Translations under genes and position numbers: made by a program
Shown here: positions 9,107 to 17,978 of the stretch, one piece after another
How positions within the stretch are numbered: the first letter of the stretch is position 1
Layout: each line of letters starts with the position of its first letter
The notes under the pieces: model-generated
What the model saw: the letters and a program-made list of their open reading frames with translations, nothing else
What the model was told of the DNA's origin: nothing
Databases searched by the model: none
NCBI RefSeq assembly: GCF_002355515.1
Contig: NZ_AP014809.1
Span: forward strand, 5,641,641-5,705,640
DNA: 64,000 bases
From: Methylorubrum populi
GTDB lineage: Bacteria; Pseudomonadota; Alphaproteobacteria; Rhizobiales; Beijerinckiaceae
Direction of reading: 5' to 3'

Positions 9107-9940
9107 GTGGCCAAGAAGAAGCGCGGCGGCGCCCATGGCGGTCACGGCTGGTTCGTGACCTTCGCCGACCTGATGGCGCTCCTGATGAGCTTCTTCGTCA
9201 TGATCGCCGCCTACTCGACCCAGGATCAGAAGAAGCTGCAGGTCGTCGCCGGCTCGATGCGCGACGCCTTCGGCGTGAACAAGGAATCGAAGTTCGCCGG
9301 CATCCTGGAGAGCGAAGGCATCCCGACCGCCGACAAGTTCAAGCACCTGCGCGACGTGCCGCCCGAGCGTGCCACCGACCGCACGACGCCGCCGCAGATC
9401 GATAGCGGCCTCGACGACGGCATCCCCGACCGCGGCTATCCCGATGCGTTCGGCCAAGCGGCAGCCTCCCTGCGGCAGGCGATGCAGGACATGCCGGAGG
9501 TGGCGGAACTGTCGAAGAACGTGATCATCGCGCCGAGCCGCAAGGGTCTCGACGTGTCGATCGTCGATCAGGACGGACGCTCGATGTTCCCGGAGGGTTC
9601 GAGCCGTCCCAACGATCGCACCCGGCGGCTGCTGGAGCGCCTCGCGCCGACGCTGATGAAGCTGCCGAACCGCATCGCCGTGACCGGCTTCACCGCGACC
9701 ACGCGCCCCGGCACCCGCGACACCGCCCCACCCTGGGAGCTTTCGGCGAACCGCGCGCTGAGCGTACGCGATGTCCTGGCCAATGCCGGGCTGCCCGACG
9801 ACCGTTTCGCCTCGGTGACGGGCAAGGCGGATACGGAGCCGATGTTCCCCGACAATCCCTATCTCGCGGCCAACCGCCGGGTGACGGTGACGCTTCTCTC
9901 TGAGCCACCGCCGACGCCCAACGGCAAGGTGGTGCCCTGA
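9107..9940 (+). CDS. motB: MotB-like stator subunit with OmpA-type peptidoglycan-binding domain
   Basis: A 277-residue protein starting at a GTG with GGGAG nine bases upstream. One transmembrane helix near residues 12-35 contains FADLMALLMSFFV, where the Asp is the conserved ion-binding residue of MotB. The C-terminal ~130 residues (from about 140) form an OmpA/MotB domain: IVDQDGRSMFPEGSS, ELSANRALSVRDVL and NRRVTVTLL are its anchoring motifs. It anchors the stator to peptidoglycan. The linker between helix and OmpA domain is ~100 residues, longer than the E. coli plug and linker. The gene pair is likely co-transcribed. Confidence 0.85.
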   Translation: MAKKKRGGAHGGHGWFVTFADLMALLMSFFVMIAAYSTQDQKKLQVVAGSMRDAFGVNKESKFAGILESEGIPTADKFKHLRDVPPERATDRTTPPQIDSGLDDGIPDRGYPDAFGQAAASLRQAMQDMPEVAELSKNVIIAPSRKGLDVSIVDQDGRSMFPEGSSRPNDRTRRLLERLAPTLMKLPNRIAVTGFTATTRPGTRDTAPPWELSANRALSVRDVLANAGLPDDRFASVTGKADTEPMFPDNPYLAANRRVTVTLLSEPPPTPNGKVVP

Positions 9941-9948
9941 GGGCCGAC

Positions 9949-9994
9949 GCATCGTCCCGAAGGCTGCCCTCCGGCCTTCGGCAAGAGACGATGC
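9949..9994. terminator. Two-part inverted repeat between converging genes
   Basis: Outer arms GCATCGTC (9949-9956) and GACGATGC (9987-9994) enclose inner arms CCGAAGG (9957-9963) and CCTTCGG (9975-9981). The structure fills the gap between the motB stop and the stop of the converging CAP-domain gene, so it could end transcription in both directions. There is no long T run on either strand, so it may be Rho-dependent or serve as a 3' stabiliser. Confidence 0.5.
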
Positions 9995-9995
9995 C

Positions 9996-10502
9996 CTATT
10001 TGGCCACCAGCAGCGCCCAGTACACCTTGTACTTCGAGCCCGGCGCATAAGCCGTGGCGATGCCCATGCGCTTCGCCTCCGGTGCGAGCATGACCGCCCG
10101 GTGCGGAGGACTGTCGCGCCATCCGGAAAACGCTTCCGCGAGCGTGTGGTAGCCGGCCGAGAGGTTGGCATCGGCCCCGTCGTAGCCGAGGCGGGTCACC
10201 GCGGCGCGCACCGTCTGGCTCTTGCTCGGCCGATCGGAGGCGGCCATGGCGGCGGCCTCGGTCTCGGCCAGGCGCTGCAATTTCGGGTCGACGACGAGCG
10301 GCGCGAACCCGTTGTTGCGGCGGTAGGCCGAGATCATGTCCCGGGCCGCGCCGGTATCGACGGCGGTGCTGCCGGTGGTGAGCGGAAGATACATGCTCGG
10401 CATGCCGGTCGCTTCAGGTGCGATCTGTCCCGCGCATCCCTGGAGCAGGGTCACGAGGGCGAGCAACGCAGGAGCGGCAAGAAAGGTCTGACGTCCGAGC
10501 AC
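9996..10502 (-). CDS. CAP-domain (SCP/PR1-like) lipoprotein
   Basis: A 168-residue protein beginning at a GTG with GGGAAA nine bases upstream. The N terminus is a lipoprotein signal with lipobox LQGC (Cys23). The rest is a CAP domain: AYRRNNGFAPLVVDPKLQRLAETEA, a central VTRLGYDGADANLSAGYHTLAEAFSGWRDSPPHRAVMLAPEAKRMGIA block with the HR motif, and a final KYKVYWALLVAK strand. Bacterial CAP proteins are exported and largely uncharacterised; some bind lipids or cell wall. The usual first catalytic-like His of the CAP tetrad appears replaced, so activity cannot be predicted. The gene is monocistronic and converges on motB. Confidence 0.82.
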   Translation of the reverse strand: MLGRQTFLAAPALLALVTLLQGCAGQIAPEATGMPSMYLPLTTGSTAVDTGAARDMISAYRRNNGFAPLVVDPKLQRLAETEAAAMAASDRPSKSQTVRAAVTRLGYDGADANLSAGYHTLAEAFSGWRDSPPHRAVMLAPEAKRMGIATAYAPGSKYKVYWALLVAK

Positions 10503-10625
10503 GAAAGCGGTTTCCCGTGAGCGAACGGTTCAGGTGGGTCCTGCTCGCGGGAAACTCAAGTGTATCGGTGATTCCCGCCCCGCTATCCCCAAGGACGGGT
10601 GCAGGGTCGCGTGATCAGCCCCGGC

Positions 10626-13337
10626 CTAGCCGTGGCGTCGCAGACTTACGTCCTGAGACGCCTCTGCCGATCGACGCGCCGCCTCGCGCGGGTCGGAAGT
10701 CGGCGCCTCGTCCGCTTTGGCCGGGACCTTCTCCTCACTCTCCGGCCGGGCCGCCGGCGGAGGCGCGATGACGTGTGCCGCGGGGCTGCCGACCGCGTGC
10801 GCGATCTGCCCGAGCGCGTCGCGTACCGGCTCCAGTCCCTGCACCGTGATGAAGCTCGACGCCGGGCCCATCGGCGGGATGAACTCGGCATCGGCCAGGG
10901 TCTTGAACACCGAGAAGTTCAGGTCGCTCTGCACCTTCTGGCTCAGGTTGACGTCGACCACCATGGCGATCAGCTCGAATTCGAGGAACGGATCGCCGAT
11001 CTTCTTGAACACCACACGCGGCGCCGGCTCCTTGAGCACGTCCGGATGTGCCTTGGCGCAGGAGACCATCATTTCCGCGGCCTCGACCGGATCCTTGCTG
11101 CGCAGAACGCTGACCGAGATGATGACCCGGCCGGTCCGGTCGCCGCGAACGCGGTTCTTCACGATGCCCGAGATCAGGTTCGAGTTCGGCACGATGACCG
11201 CCGAGCGGTCGAAGGTCTGGATCTCGGTGGAGCGCACCGAGATCCGCCGCACGATACCCTCGCTGTCGCCGATCAGCACCTGATCGCCGACGCGGATCGG
11301 CCGCTCCCAGAGAAGCAGCAGGCCCGAGACGAAGTTGTTGACGATCGACTGCAGGCCGAAACCGATACCGACGGAGAGCGCGCCGGCGACGATGGTCAGC
11401 TTCTCGAGGCTGAGGCCCAGATACGAGAAGGCCAGGGCCAGGGCGAGCAGGAACCCGACATAGCCGGCCACGGTCGAGATCGAGTTGCGCAGGCCCGCGT
11501 CGAGATCCGTCGCCGGCAGGTAGGTGTTCTCGAGCCAGCGCTGCACGCCTCGGGTGATGAACACGCCGACCACGAGAATGCTGACGCCGAAGGCGATCGC
11601 CGAGAGCGAGATCGTGACGTCGCCAACCTTGAACCCGAAGAAGGCCGTGCGGACCGACGAGAACACGTCCGTCGAATCGAGGCCCCAGGGCGCCAGCGCG
11701 AGGAGCGCGGCCACGGCGATCAGCAGGACGCGGGCGAAGCCCGTCGTCAGCACCGCGATCTGGTTCAGCGAGCGCTTTCGCAGGCCGGTATTGGCCTGAA
11801 GCGTCGTGGCGATGCGGGTGTCCTCGCACAGCGAGCCGCCGATCAGCACGTCGGCGCTGACGATCAGAAGCCAGAGCAGCACGAGGATGCTGGCGGTCCA
11901 GATCAGCTGATCGACGAGGAAGGCCGAGAACGCGACGTAGCCGACGAGCGGCGCGGCCGCGATCACGGCGACCGCGACCCAGCCGAGCAGCCGCAGGGGT
12001 CCGCCGATATTCGACGAGGTCTCGGTGCCGACATAGGGGCCGAAGCACTCCTCCTCCTTCTCCGCCGTATCGGCGAAGCGATGGAGACCGATGGCCAGGA
12101 GCAGCGCCGCCGTGATGGCACCGATGCCGCGGGTGGCGATCGAGATCGGCAGCGCGGCGTAGATCGCGGAGTTGAGGGCTTCCGTCGATTTCGACACCGT
12201 GATGACCACGGCGATGCTGACGGCCAGCGCGGTGATACGCCACGCGGCGGCATCCGAGACCGGTGCCGGACGCCAAGCGGGCTTGTTCACCGCGAGCAGG
12301 GCGTCGGCCGTCGCCTCGACGAAGGCGATGAAGGCGATACCGCCGAGAATGGTGCTGGCGACCGGCAGGAAACGCGCCGGCAGCAGTTCGGTCACGTCGA
12401 GGGCGTAGTAGACGGCGTAGCTCCCCGCCAGGGCCGGCAAGGTCCCGAGCAGGAGAACCCGCCACGCACCGAGTAGCTTGGCGCGCCGCGAGGGATTGGT
12501 GACGTTGATATCCCGGCGCCCCAGGGCCGGCGCGATGTTGCGACGTCCGAAATACAGGGCGAAGGACAGGCCGAGGGCGAGGCCGAGGATCAGCAGGTTC
12601 CAGAGGCTGCCGTTCCGGCGGAACAGGGACACGGTGTCGTCGAAACCGCTCTTCAGCGAGCTGATGTCCCGCGGGATATCCGCGCCGACCCGCATCCAGA
12701 GATCGGGGGTCAGCAGCGAGGTGCTGCGCTCGAACAGGCCGCGGGTGAAAGCGGCGCGGCGGCGATTGGAGATCTGATCGACGATCTGGTCGCTCTGCAC
12801 CAGCAGCGATTTGGCCAGGCGCTGGGTGCCGTCGATGTCGTTGACGGCCTGCTCACGCTCTGCGCGTTCGCGGGCGACTTCCTCGCTCTCCTCGCCTTCC
12901 TTCGGCTTGGGGCCGATCTGCGTCAGGCGTTCGCGGGCGGCCTCGAGCCGGGGACCGAGCAGGTCGATCACCGACCGCAGACGGTCGGCGAGCGGATCGA
13001 GACCGTCGCGGGCACGGGTGAGATCGCCCGCGCCCACATTCGGCCCGGTGATGGCCTTCTCCCGCGCTTCGAGATCCGCCTTGATGGTATCGAGCCGATC
13101 GCGGAGCGTCTGCAGCGCCTCAGAGACGGGGGCCTTCGGCGCGGCGGGCTTGGCGGCCGGTGCGGCTTGCCCGTTGGCGGGAGCCGGCTGGCTGGTCGCT
13201 GCCGGCGCCTGCGCGGGCGGCGGGCTCCCCTGCCCCGCCGCCGAATTCGGAAGGACGGATGTCGCGGTCAGCGTCGCGATCAGGGCCGTGCCGACAATCC
13301 GATGGCGGAAGCGGGTGAGAAGGGAGCGTCGTAGCAT
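10626..13337 (-). CDS. Large mechanosensitive channel (MscS C-terminal core with DUF3772 periplasmic domain)
   Basis: About 903 residues. A signal peptide (RFRHRIVGTALIATLTATSVLP) is followed by a Pro/Ala linker and a predicted coiled-coil periplasmic domain (about residues 70-230), then eleven or so hydrophobic segments and an MscS core with FGLQSIVNNFVSGLLLLWERPIRVGDQVLIGDSEGIVRRISVRSTEIQTFDRSAVIVPNSNLISG. This is the DUF3772/MscK-like architecture that releases solutes during hypo-osmotic shock. Two in-frame ATGs lie at 13343 and 13337; the second has AAGG six bases upstream and is preferred. A Pro-rich C-terminal tail follows the core. Confidence 0.88.
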   Translation of the reverse strand: MLRRSLLTRFRHRIVGTALIATLTATSVLPNSAAGQGSPPPAQAPAATSQPAPANGQAAPAAKPAAPKAPVSEALQTLRDRLDTIKADLEAREKAITGPNVGAGDLTRARDGLDPLADRLRSVIDLLGPRLEAARERLTQIGPKPKEGEESEEVARERAEREQAVNDIDGTQRLAKSLLVQSDQIVDQISNRRRAAFTRGLFERSTSLLTPDLWMRVGADIPRDISSLKSGFDDTVSLFRRNGSLWNLLILGLALGLSFALYFGRRNIAPALGRRDINVTNPSRRAKLLGAWRVLLLGTLPALAGSYAVYYALDVTELLPARFLPVASTILGGIAFIAFVEATADALLAVNKPAWRPAPVSDAAAWRITALAVSIAVVITVSKSTEALNSAIYAALPISIATRGIGAITAALLLAIGLHRFADTAEKEEECFGPYVGTETSSNIGGPLRLLGWVAVAVIAAAPLVGYVAFSAFLVDQLIWTASILVLLWLLIVSADVLIGGSLCEDTRIATTLQANTGLRKRSLNQIAVLTTGFARVLLIAVAALLALAPWGLDSTDVFSSVRTAFFGFKVGDVTISLSAIAFGVSILVVGVFITRGVQRWLENTYLPATDLDAGLRNSISTVAGYVGFLLALALAFSYLGLSLEKLTIVAGALSVGIGFGLQSIVNNFVSGLLLLWERPIRVGDQVLIGDSEGIVRRISVRSTEIQTFDRSAVIVPNSNLISGIVKNRVRGDRTGRVIISVSVLRSKDPVEAAEMMVSCAKAHPDVLKEPAPRVVFKKIGDPFLEFELIAMVVDVNLSQKVQSDLNFSVFKTLADAEFIPPMGPASSFITVQGLEPVRDALGQIAHAVGSPAAHVIAPPPAARPESEEKVPAKADEAPTSDPREAARRSAEASQDVSLRRHG

Positions 13338-13343
13338 TGTCAT

Positions 13344-14046
13344 CCTTCGCGGGAGGAACGTTTCGCGTCGGGTTGGCTGCGCCGGGGCAGCCGCGTTGCC
13401 TCGGGTGCGATGCCCGCGCGACGGCCGCCTCAGGCGAGCCGAAGCAAGAGTTTCTGCCGTTCCGCCTTCGAGCTAGGGCCCTGGCCCGGCTTTCCGAGAG
13501 GCGGACGAGAAACTTTTTGCGACGCACAATTGCGCGTCGCGCGGCCCCGTTTCGCGGTCTCTGCCCGCGCAATGGGGCAAAAGCGTGCGGGGCGGGCGGT
13601 GGAAGTCCGATTTGCAAGGAAAATCGGTCGCCGCGACGTCTCGGACCACCGCCTCACCTTCACAAGCTTGTCACGCTGATATTACACTAAGCCGCGATGG
13701 ACTTGGCCATATCCTCACGCAGCGAGGAGGCGGCGCTGATCGTCCGCCCTGCCACGCTTCGGCTCGAACCGGCAAGATTCGCCGGTCGGGGGAGCTGTCG
13801 GCGTCAAGTTCCCCCCGGTTTCATTCACATCCGCCGTCCCGTCGAAGTGCGTTGCGCTTCGGCTGCGGCGGGAGAGCGCGCGACGGGTCGGAGACTCGGG
13901 GCCGTGCTGGGGCGAAACGCCCAGGGTCACGGTTCCAAGGATCCTCCTGGCTTCCGGCCGTCGCGGGCACGGCATGGGCCGCCGGACCTCCAGCGTCCAA
14001 GGCCGAGGCGCCCTCGGGGCGCCGTCACGAGCAGTGAGTGGCGTCG
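13344..14046. other. Gene-poor interval
   Basis: About 700 bases between the mechanosensitive channel gene and the HNH gene. Open frames here are Arg/Pro/Ser-rich in all directions and look like chance frames in GC-rich DNA; none has a convincing ribosome-binding site. It should contain the channel promoter on the minus strand and the HNH promoter on the plus strand. No repeat or RNA gene was recognised. Confidence 0.5.
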
Positions 14047-14595
14047 ATGATCGATCTGCAGACCCTGGTGCTCAACGCGGATTACCGGCCGCTTTCCTAC
14101 AATCCGCTCTCGTTGTGGTCCTGGAAGGACGCATTCACGGCCCTGTTTCTCGACCGTGTCACCCTGGTCGCGAATTACGACATCGAGGCGCACAGCCCGA
14201 GCCGGTCCCTGAAAGTGCCGAGCGTGGTCGCCCTCAAGAGCTATGTTGCGCTTGCCCGCAGCCCGGCCTTCACGCGCTACAACATCTATCTGCGCGACAC
14301 CTTCACCTGCCAGTATTGCGGTCTCCGCCTTCCCTCGGGCGGCCTGACCTTCGATCACGTCGTGCCCCGCTCCCGCGGTGGCCTCTCCACCTGGGAGAAC
14401 GTCGTTGCGGCCTGCTCGCCCTGCAACCTGCGCAAGGCCAACCGCACGCCGGACGAGGCGGAGATGCCGCTGCTGAACGAGCCGCACCGGCCCACACGTC
14501 ACGAGCTGCACCGCCGCCAGCCGGAATTCGACCACCGCCAGTACCACCACACCTGGCTCGACTATCTCTACTGGGACAGCGAGCTCGACAGCTGA
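14047..14595 (+). CDS. HNH endonuclease family protein
   Basis: A 182-residue protein starting DLQTLVLNADYRPLSYNPLSLWSW, the highly conserved N terminus of a common alphaproteobacterial HNH family. The nuclease domain has a zinc-binding CQYC (88-91) and CSPC (123-126) pair around DHVVPRSRGG, with His104 as likely catalytic base and Asn118 of ENVV as the N of HNH. The C terminus is His/Arg-rich and aromatic. The family is chromosomal, usually not linked to restriction modules or phage, and its role is unknown. A GTG at 14038 would add three residues; the ATG fits the family better. Confidence 0.85.
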   Translation: MIDLQTLVLNADYRPLSYNPLSLWSWKDAFTALFLDRVTLVANYDIEAHSPSRSLKVPSVVALKSYVALARSPAFTRYNIYLRDTFTCQYCGLRLPSGGLTFDHVVPRSRGGLSTWENVVAACSPCNLRKANRTPDEAEMPLLNEPHRPTRHELHRRQPEFDHRQYHHTWLDYLYWDSELDS

Positions 14596-14602
14596 GCCGG
14601 CG

Positions 14603-14857
14603 TCAGCGCAGCGGCTGCGGCGGCTCGTTGAACATCGGCTGGTTGGTCGGTCGCGGGACGTAGGCCTGGACGGCAAACCTGTCGACCGGCGGCCGTGCGC
14701 GGAAACGCGGACGCGGATCGCGGTAGGGGATCTCCGGAGGGAGAGCCCTCACCGCCGAGCGGGGCACAAAGCGCCGGTCGGCGTCACCGGCCTCCGCCTG
14801 CGGAAGCGACACGAAACCGGTGAGTGCTGCGGCTGCGAGCGGAAGCAGGTGGCGCAT
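14603..14857 (-). CDS. Small secreted hypothetical protein
   Basis: An 84-residue protein with a clear signal peptide (RHLLPLAAAALTGFVSLPQAEA) and a short Arg/Pro-rich mature part that contains repeated RP/PR steps and no cysteine. GAGG lies five bases before the ATG. It converges tail to tail with the HNH gene, seven bases apart, and precedes the outer-membrane protein cluster on the same strand without being obviously part of it. No family was recognised. Confidence 0.55.
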   Translation of the reverse strand: MRHLLPLAAAALTGFVSLPQAEAGDADRRFVPRSAVRALPPEIPYRDPRPRFRARPPVDRFAVQAYVPRPTNQPMFNEPPQPLR

Positions 14858-14879
14858 GGAAGCCTCGCGTTCGATCGCG

Positions 14880-15779
14880 TCAGAACTTGATGGCGGCGCC
14901 GCCGCGCACTGTATTCAGCTCGGCCTTGTGACCCTGAAAATCGTTGAACAAGACGTATTGATATTCACCGCGAAGCAGGAAGTTCGACGTGATGGCATAT
15001 TCGATGCCGCCACCCACCGCGAGTCCGACAACGGTGACCTTCTTTGTTGCCCCGTAGACAATCGGAGGAGCCGGGGTGCTGCCTGGAGGGTCGCTCTGAA
15101 GGAAATTCGAGTATCCAAAGTGATTGATGAAAGACTTTGTCGATCCCGTTTGATTGGCCGTATAAGCCGCGTTATCATATCCATAATTCTGTACGGCAAC
15201 CGTGTCGCTTACCGTTGCTCGGCCGAGCGCCATGCCGCCAGTGATGAAGGGAAGAATGTTATCGAAGGCGTAGCCGAGGCGCCCTCGAACGGTGCCATAA
15301 TCCTGAATCTTGGTGCTTGCTTCACCAGCTAAGTATACTGTGTTGAGGAAACCGTCCTTCGTGGTTGACACGCGGCCAATCTCATCGAACGTGGAGCCGC
15401 TCTTGCCGAAATAGGTATAGTCGGCTTCGAGGCCGACGACGACATCTTCGAACTGATAATTGACGCCGGCAAAGACGCCATAGCTTGCTCCGTTGGAATG
15501 CGTACCCCGCGCCGTAAGAAACCGCGAGGCATTCATCTCGTTCTCTGCAGCCGTATATCGCAGCGCGTTGGCGACGATCGACTGGAAGGCATTATTGAAG
15601 CCGAGTGCGGCCGATGAGTAGCCACCATGCCCGCCGACATAGAAGCCGCTCCAGTCCACCAAAGGAGCCGGAGCCACATAGTCGTCGTCCGCACCGCGCA
15701 GGACGCCGTAATCGAGGTCGGCGGCGAGAGCAGGCGATACCAGAACGGAAGTCAGAAGAGCCAGGGTCGCGATACGCAT
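14880..15779 (-). CDS. Outer-membrane beta-barrel protein (Omp31/Omp25-like)
   Basis: A 299-residue protein with a signal peptide ending SPALAADLDYG. The mature N terminus reads DWSGFYVGGHGGY, the typical opening strand of Omp25/31-type porin-like proteins, with recurrent Gly/aromatic strands (SYGVFAGVNYQFEDVVVGLEADY, VRGRLGYAFDNILPFITGGMALG) and a C-terminal Phe (GGAAIKF) for Bam recognition. The ATG at 15779 is preceded by AGGA at eight bases. These proteins are abundant structural OMPs in Rhizobiales. It lies 22 bases upstream of a small secreted protein gene. Central Asn/Tyr/Ser-rich loops and lower GC suggest variable surface-exposed segments. Confidence 0.85.
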   Translation of the reverse strand: MRIATLALLTSVLVSPALAADLDYGVLRGADDDYVAPAPLVDWSGFYVGGHGGYSSAALGFNNAFQSIVANALRYTAAENEMNASRFLTARGTHSNGASYGVFAGVNYQFEDVVVGLEADYTYFGKSGSTFDEIGRVSTTKDGFLNTVYLAGEASTKIQDYGTVRGRLGYAFDNILPFITGGMALGRATVSDTVAVQNYGYDNAAYTANQTGSTKSFINHFGYSNFLQSDPPGSTPAPPIVYGATKKVTVVGLAVGGGIEYAITSNFLLRGEYQYVLFNDFQGHKAELNTVRGGAAIKF

Positions 15780-15841
15780 CGTCGTCGTCCTCACGCACCG
15801 GGCCGTCGCGGCGCCGGGCTGACCCATTCGTACTAACTCGG

Positions 15842-15850
15842 TAACCTTAA
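15842..15850 (-). promoter_or_regulatory. TAACCTTAA motif upstream of outer-membrane protein gene
   Basis: The 9-mer TAACCTTAA, 63 bases before the start of the downstream minus-strand outer-membrane protein gene, recurs exactly at 17019-17027 before the next paralogue. It sits in locally AT-rich DNA followed by a T run. It may be an operator or part of a promoter; this is an inference from recurrence only. Confidence 0.3.
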
Positions 15851-16010
15851 TTTTTTGTGCTGGACCAACATTGGATGACGTCCCGCGATGACGGGCGCGT
15901 CGCTTCGAACATCAGATCGAGCGGGATCGGCGATAATCATGATCGAATATCGTGACGTGCCCGCAGCCGATTCATGTCTTCGTGCCCGGCTGACCGAGGG
16001 CGCCCGAAAT

Positions 16011-16042
16011 GGAAACGGCGCCCGGGTTTCACCCGGACGCCG
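16011..16042 (-). terminator. Intrinsic-type terminator downstream of the second outer-membrane protein gene
   Basis: Read on the minus strand, CGGCG-T-CCGGGT pairs with ACCCGG-G-CGCCG across a three-base loop (positions 16016-16042), followed by TTTCC. The stem begins 30 bases after the stop of the gene at 16072-16935. Confidence 0.65.
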
Positions 16043-16071
16043 CATGTCGAAGCGAGATGGGTCTGATCGGC

Positions 16072-16935
16072 TCAGTTGCCGAAGTTTTGGGCGGCAGACG
16101 GAAGCAGGCCGTCGGCGAAGCGGTAGCGCAGGCCGACCCGGAACTCGTTGGCGGCCAGATCCTTCACACGGGTAAGTCCGCCATACTCGTCCAGCCCGCT
16201 GCGAAGCCGGCCGAGGTTGATGTAGCGGTAGGCCGCATCCAGGCTGAAGCCGGCGCCGATATCGTAGGAGACACCGGCGGTCAGCGCCCAGGCGAAGGTC
16301 GTGACCGAATGATTGGCGCGGAAGGCGGGATCGCGGGGGCCCGTGCCGGCGGCTCCGTCGCAGCCGTCGATGAGGCAGGTCGTCTGCGTGTAGTTGCGGC
16401 GCATGCTCTTGTCGGCGAAGCCGACGCCGGCACCGACATAGGGCGTGAAGCCGTACCAAGTGCCGATGTCGGCGTAGACGTTGACGAGGCCCGTCAGCAC
16501 ATCGACTTTGCCGGCCTCGAGGTTGTAGCCGGTCTGGAACACCGAGCGCGAGGAGTAGCCGCGGAAGGAGGAGGTGCCGCGCTGGTCGATCGTGGCATCG
16601 ACGCGCAGCCAGGGATTGATCTGATAGCCGATGCCACCGCCATAGCCGCCCTCCGAGCTCAGCCGCAATCCGACCAGGGGCGGCATTCCAGGATCGCTCG
16701 GATCGGGAATGGCGTCGTCGCGGGGGTGGTCGTACCAGGACTGGGTGAAGTCACCCCGGAGATACCAGCCGCTGCCGATAGCCACCGGTTCGGCCCGAAC
16801 CGGGGGCGGCGGGGGCGGCGGAAGCAGATCGGCGGCGGTGGCGCTTCCGGGAAGCGCGAAGGACCCGGTCAGGGTCCCGATAAGCGTGCCGGTCGCGAGC
16901 GTGGCCGCCAGCGCCAGACGATGCGATGCGATCAT
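16072..16935 (-). CDS. Outer-membrane beta-barrel protein, second paralogue
   Basis: A 287-residue protein with a signal peptide ending ATAADLLPPPPPPP, a Pro-rich linker, then a barrel with YLRGDFTQSWY, GGGIGYQINPWLRVDATIDQRG, YADIGTWYGFTPYVGAGVGFADK and VGLRYRFAD near the end. The same phrases recur in the next gene, so they are tandem paralogues. The ATG at 16935 has GAGG six bases upstream; the frame remains open for another 36 codons but that segment is not signal-like. A disulfide-sized loop with two Cys (TTCLIDGCDG) lies in the middle. It is predicted to be an Omp25/31-type surface protein. It has its own terminator downstream. Confidence 0.83.
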   Translation of the reverse strand: MIASHRLALAATLATGTLIGTLTGSFALPGSATAADLLPPPPPPPVRAEPVAIGSGWYLRGDFTQSWYDHPRDDAIPDPSDPGMPPLVGLRLSSEGGYGGGIGYQINPWLRVDATIDQRGTSSFRGYSSRSVFQTGYNLEAGKVDVLTGLVNVYADIGTWYGFTPYVGAGVGFADKSMRRNYTQTTCLIDGCDGAAGTGPRDPAFRANHSVTTFAWALTAGVSYDIGAGFSLDAAYRYINLGRLRSGLDEYGGLTRVKDLAANEFRVGLRYRFADGLLPSAAQNFGN

Positions 16936-17018
16936 GGGAAGCCTCGTCGGAGATGGCGGCGGGACATGGCCGCGACTCGATTGACCTGTAGTCTTTTCGA
17001 TAAAAGTTATGATCCGCT

Positions 17019-17027
17019 TAACCTTAA
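17019..17027 (-). promoter_or_regulatory. TAACCTTAA motif upstream of second outer-membrane protein gene
   Basis: Exact copy of the 9-mer found at 15842-15850, here 84 bases before the ATG at 16935 and overlapping a second TTAACC. The shared motif suggests a common regulator or promoter element for the tandem outer-membrane protein genes. Confidence 0.3.
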
Positions 17028-17060
17028 CCGGTTTGTGATGCACTCAATCGCAGACAGCAA

Positions 17061-17083
17061 CGGCGCGGACGATGTCCGCGCCG
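17061..17083 (-). terminator. Perfect hairpin downstream of third outer-membrane protein gene
   Basis: CGGCGCGGAC (17061-17070) and GTCCGCGCCG (17074-17083) form a 10-bp perfect stem with a three-base loop, 29 bases past the stop of the gene at 17112-17978. No U run follows on the minus strand, so termination would be incomplete or Rho-assisted. Confidence 0.5.
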
Positions 17084-17111
17084 TGCAGAGTGCATCTCAA
17101 CAAGACGGCAA

Positions 17112-17978
17112 TCAGTACTTGCGGACCAGCGGCGGGGGCGGCGCGTAATCGACGGCGGCGACCGCGACGGGAGCGCCGAACAGGTAGCGCAGGCCGACCT
17201 TGACGTCGTGTGATTCGAGGTCTTTCACCCGATAGACCGTCTTCGGGCAGTCCGGAGCGCAGGTGACGACGCCGGTCGTGGCCTCGCCCATGTTGAGGTA
17301 GCGGTAAGCAGCCTCGAAGCGGACGTTCTGCGAAACGGCGTAGCCGAGACCCGCATGGAGCGCCCAGGCGAAATTGGTCCGCTCGTTGTGACGGCCGATG
17401 CCGTAGCCGCCCTCATAGGCCCCGTAGCCCTTGTCGGTCACACCGCCGAAGCTGTGATGAGCGACGCCGACGCCGGCGCCGACGAACGGGGTCACGCCGT
17501 ACCACGTGCCGAGATCGATGTAGCCGTTGGCGAGGCCGACGATCGAATCGAACTTGCCACTGGTGACGTTGTAGCCGCCGGTATCGCCGTAGGTCTTATC
17601 CTCGGCGGCGAAGCTCCACTTGCTGCGGAAGCGGTACTCTCCGGTGGCGTCGACGCGAAGCCACGGATTGATCTGGTAGCCGACGCCGGCGCCGACAAAG
17701 TACTGGTTCGAAACCTTGTCCTGTATGACGGCGTAGTCGTAGGGCTTGGGCGGATGCGACACGTCCTCGGCGATGCTCTTGCGCAGGTCGAGCGCGCCGT
17801 AGCCGCCGTCGACGCGCAGATACCATCCACCGGCGAACACCTCCGGTTCGGGCAGCGGTGCCGGCATGGGGGGGGGAGGCGGCAACAGGTCGGCGGCCTG
17901 TGCAAGGCCGGGCACCCCGACGCCCGCGAGGAGCGTGAGGGCGCGCGCCAGTGCGGGAATTTTGGAGCGGCGGCGCAT
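17112..17978 (-). CDS. Outer-membrane beta-barrel protein, third paralogue
   Basis: A 288-residue protein with a signal peptide ending LAQAADLLPPPPPMP, then a barrel containing GGWYLRVDGGYGALD, GVGYQINPWLRVDATGEYRF, YIDLGTWYGVTPFVGAGVGVAHH and KVGLRYLFGAPVAVAAV. It shares long phrases with the gene at 16072-16935, showing a tandem duplication. The ATG at 17978 has AAGG eight bases upstream; an alternative GTG at 17993 would add five residues. Unlike most OMPs the chain does not end in Phe but in PPPPLVRKY, a Pro-rich tail with a terminal Tyr. Predicted surface protein of the Omp25/31 class. Confidence 0.83.
   Translation of the reverse strand: MRRRSKIPALARALTLLAGVGVPGLAQAADLLPPPPPMPAPLPEPEVFAGGWYLRVDGGYGALDLRKSIAEDVSHPPKPYDYAVIQDKVSNQYFVGAGVGYQINPWLRVDATGEYRFRSKWSFAAEDKTYGDTGGYNVTSGKFDSIVGLANGYIDLGTWYGVTPFVGAGVGVAHHSFGGVTDKGYGAYEGGYGIGRHNERTNFAWALHAGLGYAVSQNVRFEAAYRYLNMGEATTGVVTCAPDCPKTVYRVKDLESHDVKVGLRYLFGAPVAVAAVDYAPPPPLVRKY

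Noticed and set aside
13585..14050. Overlapping plus-strand frames before the HNH gene
   Set aside because: Arg/Pro/Ser-rich, mutually overlapping, no ribosome-binding sites; judged non-coding.
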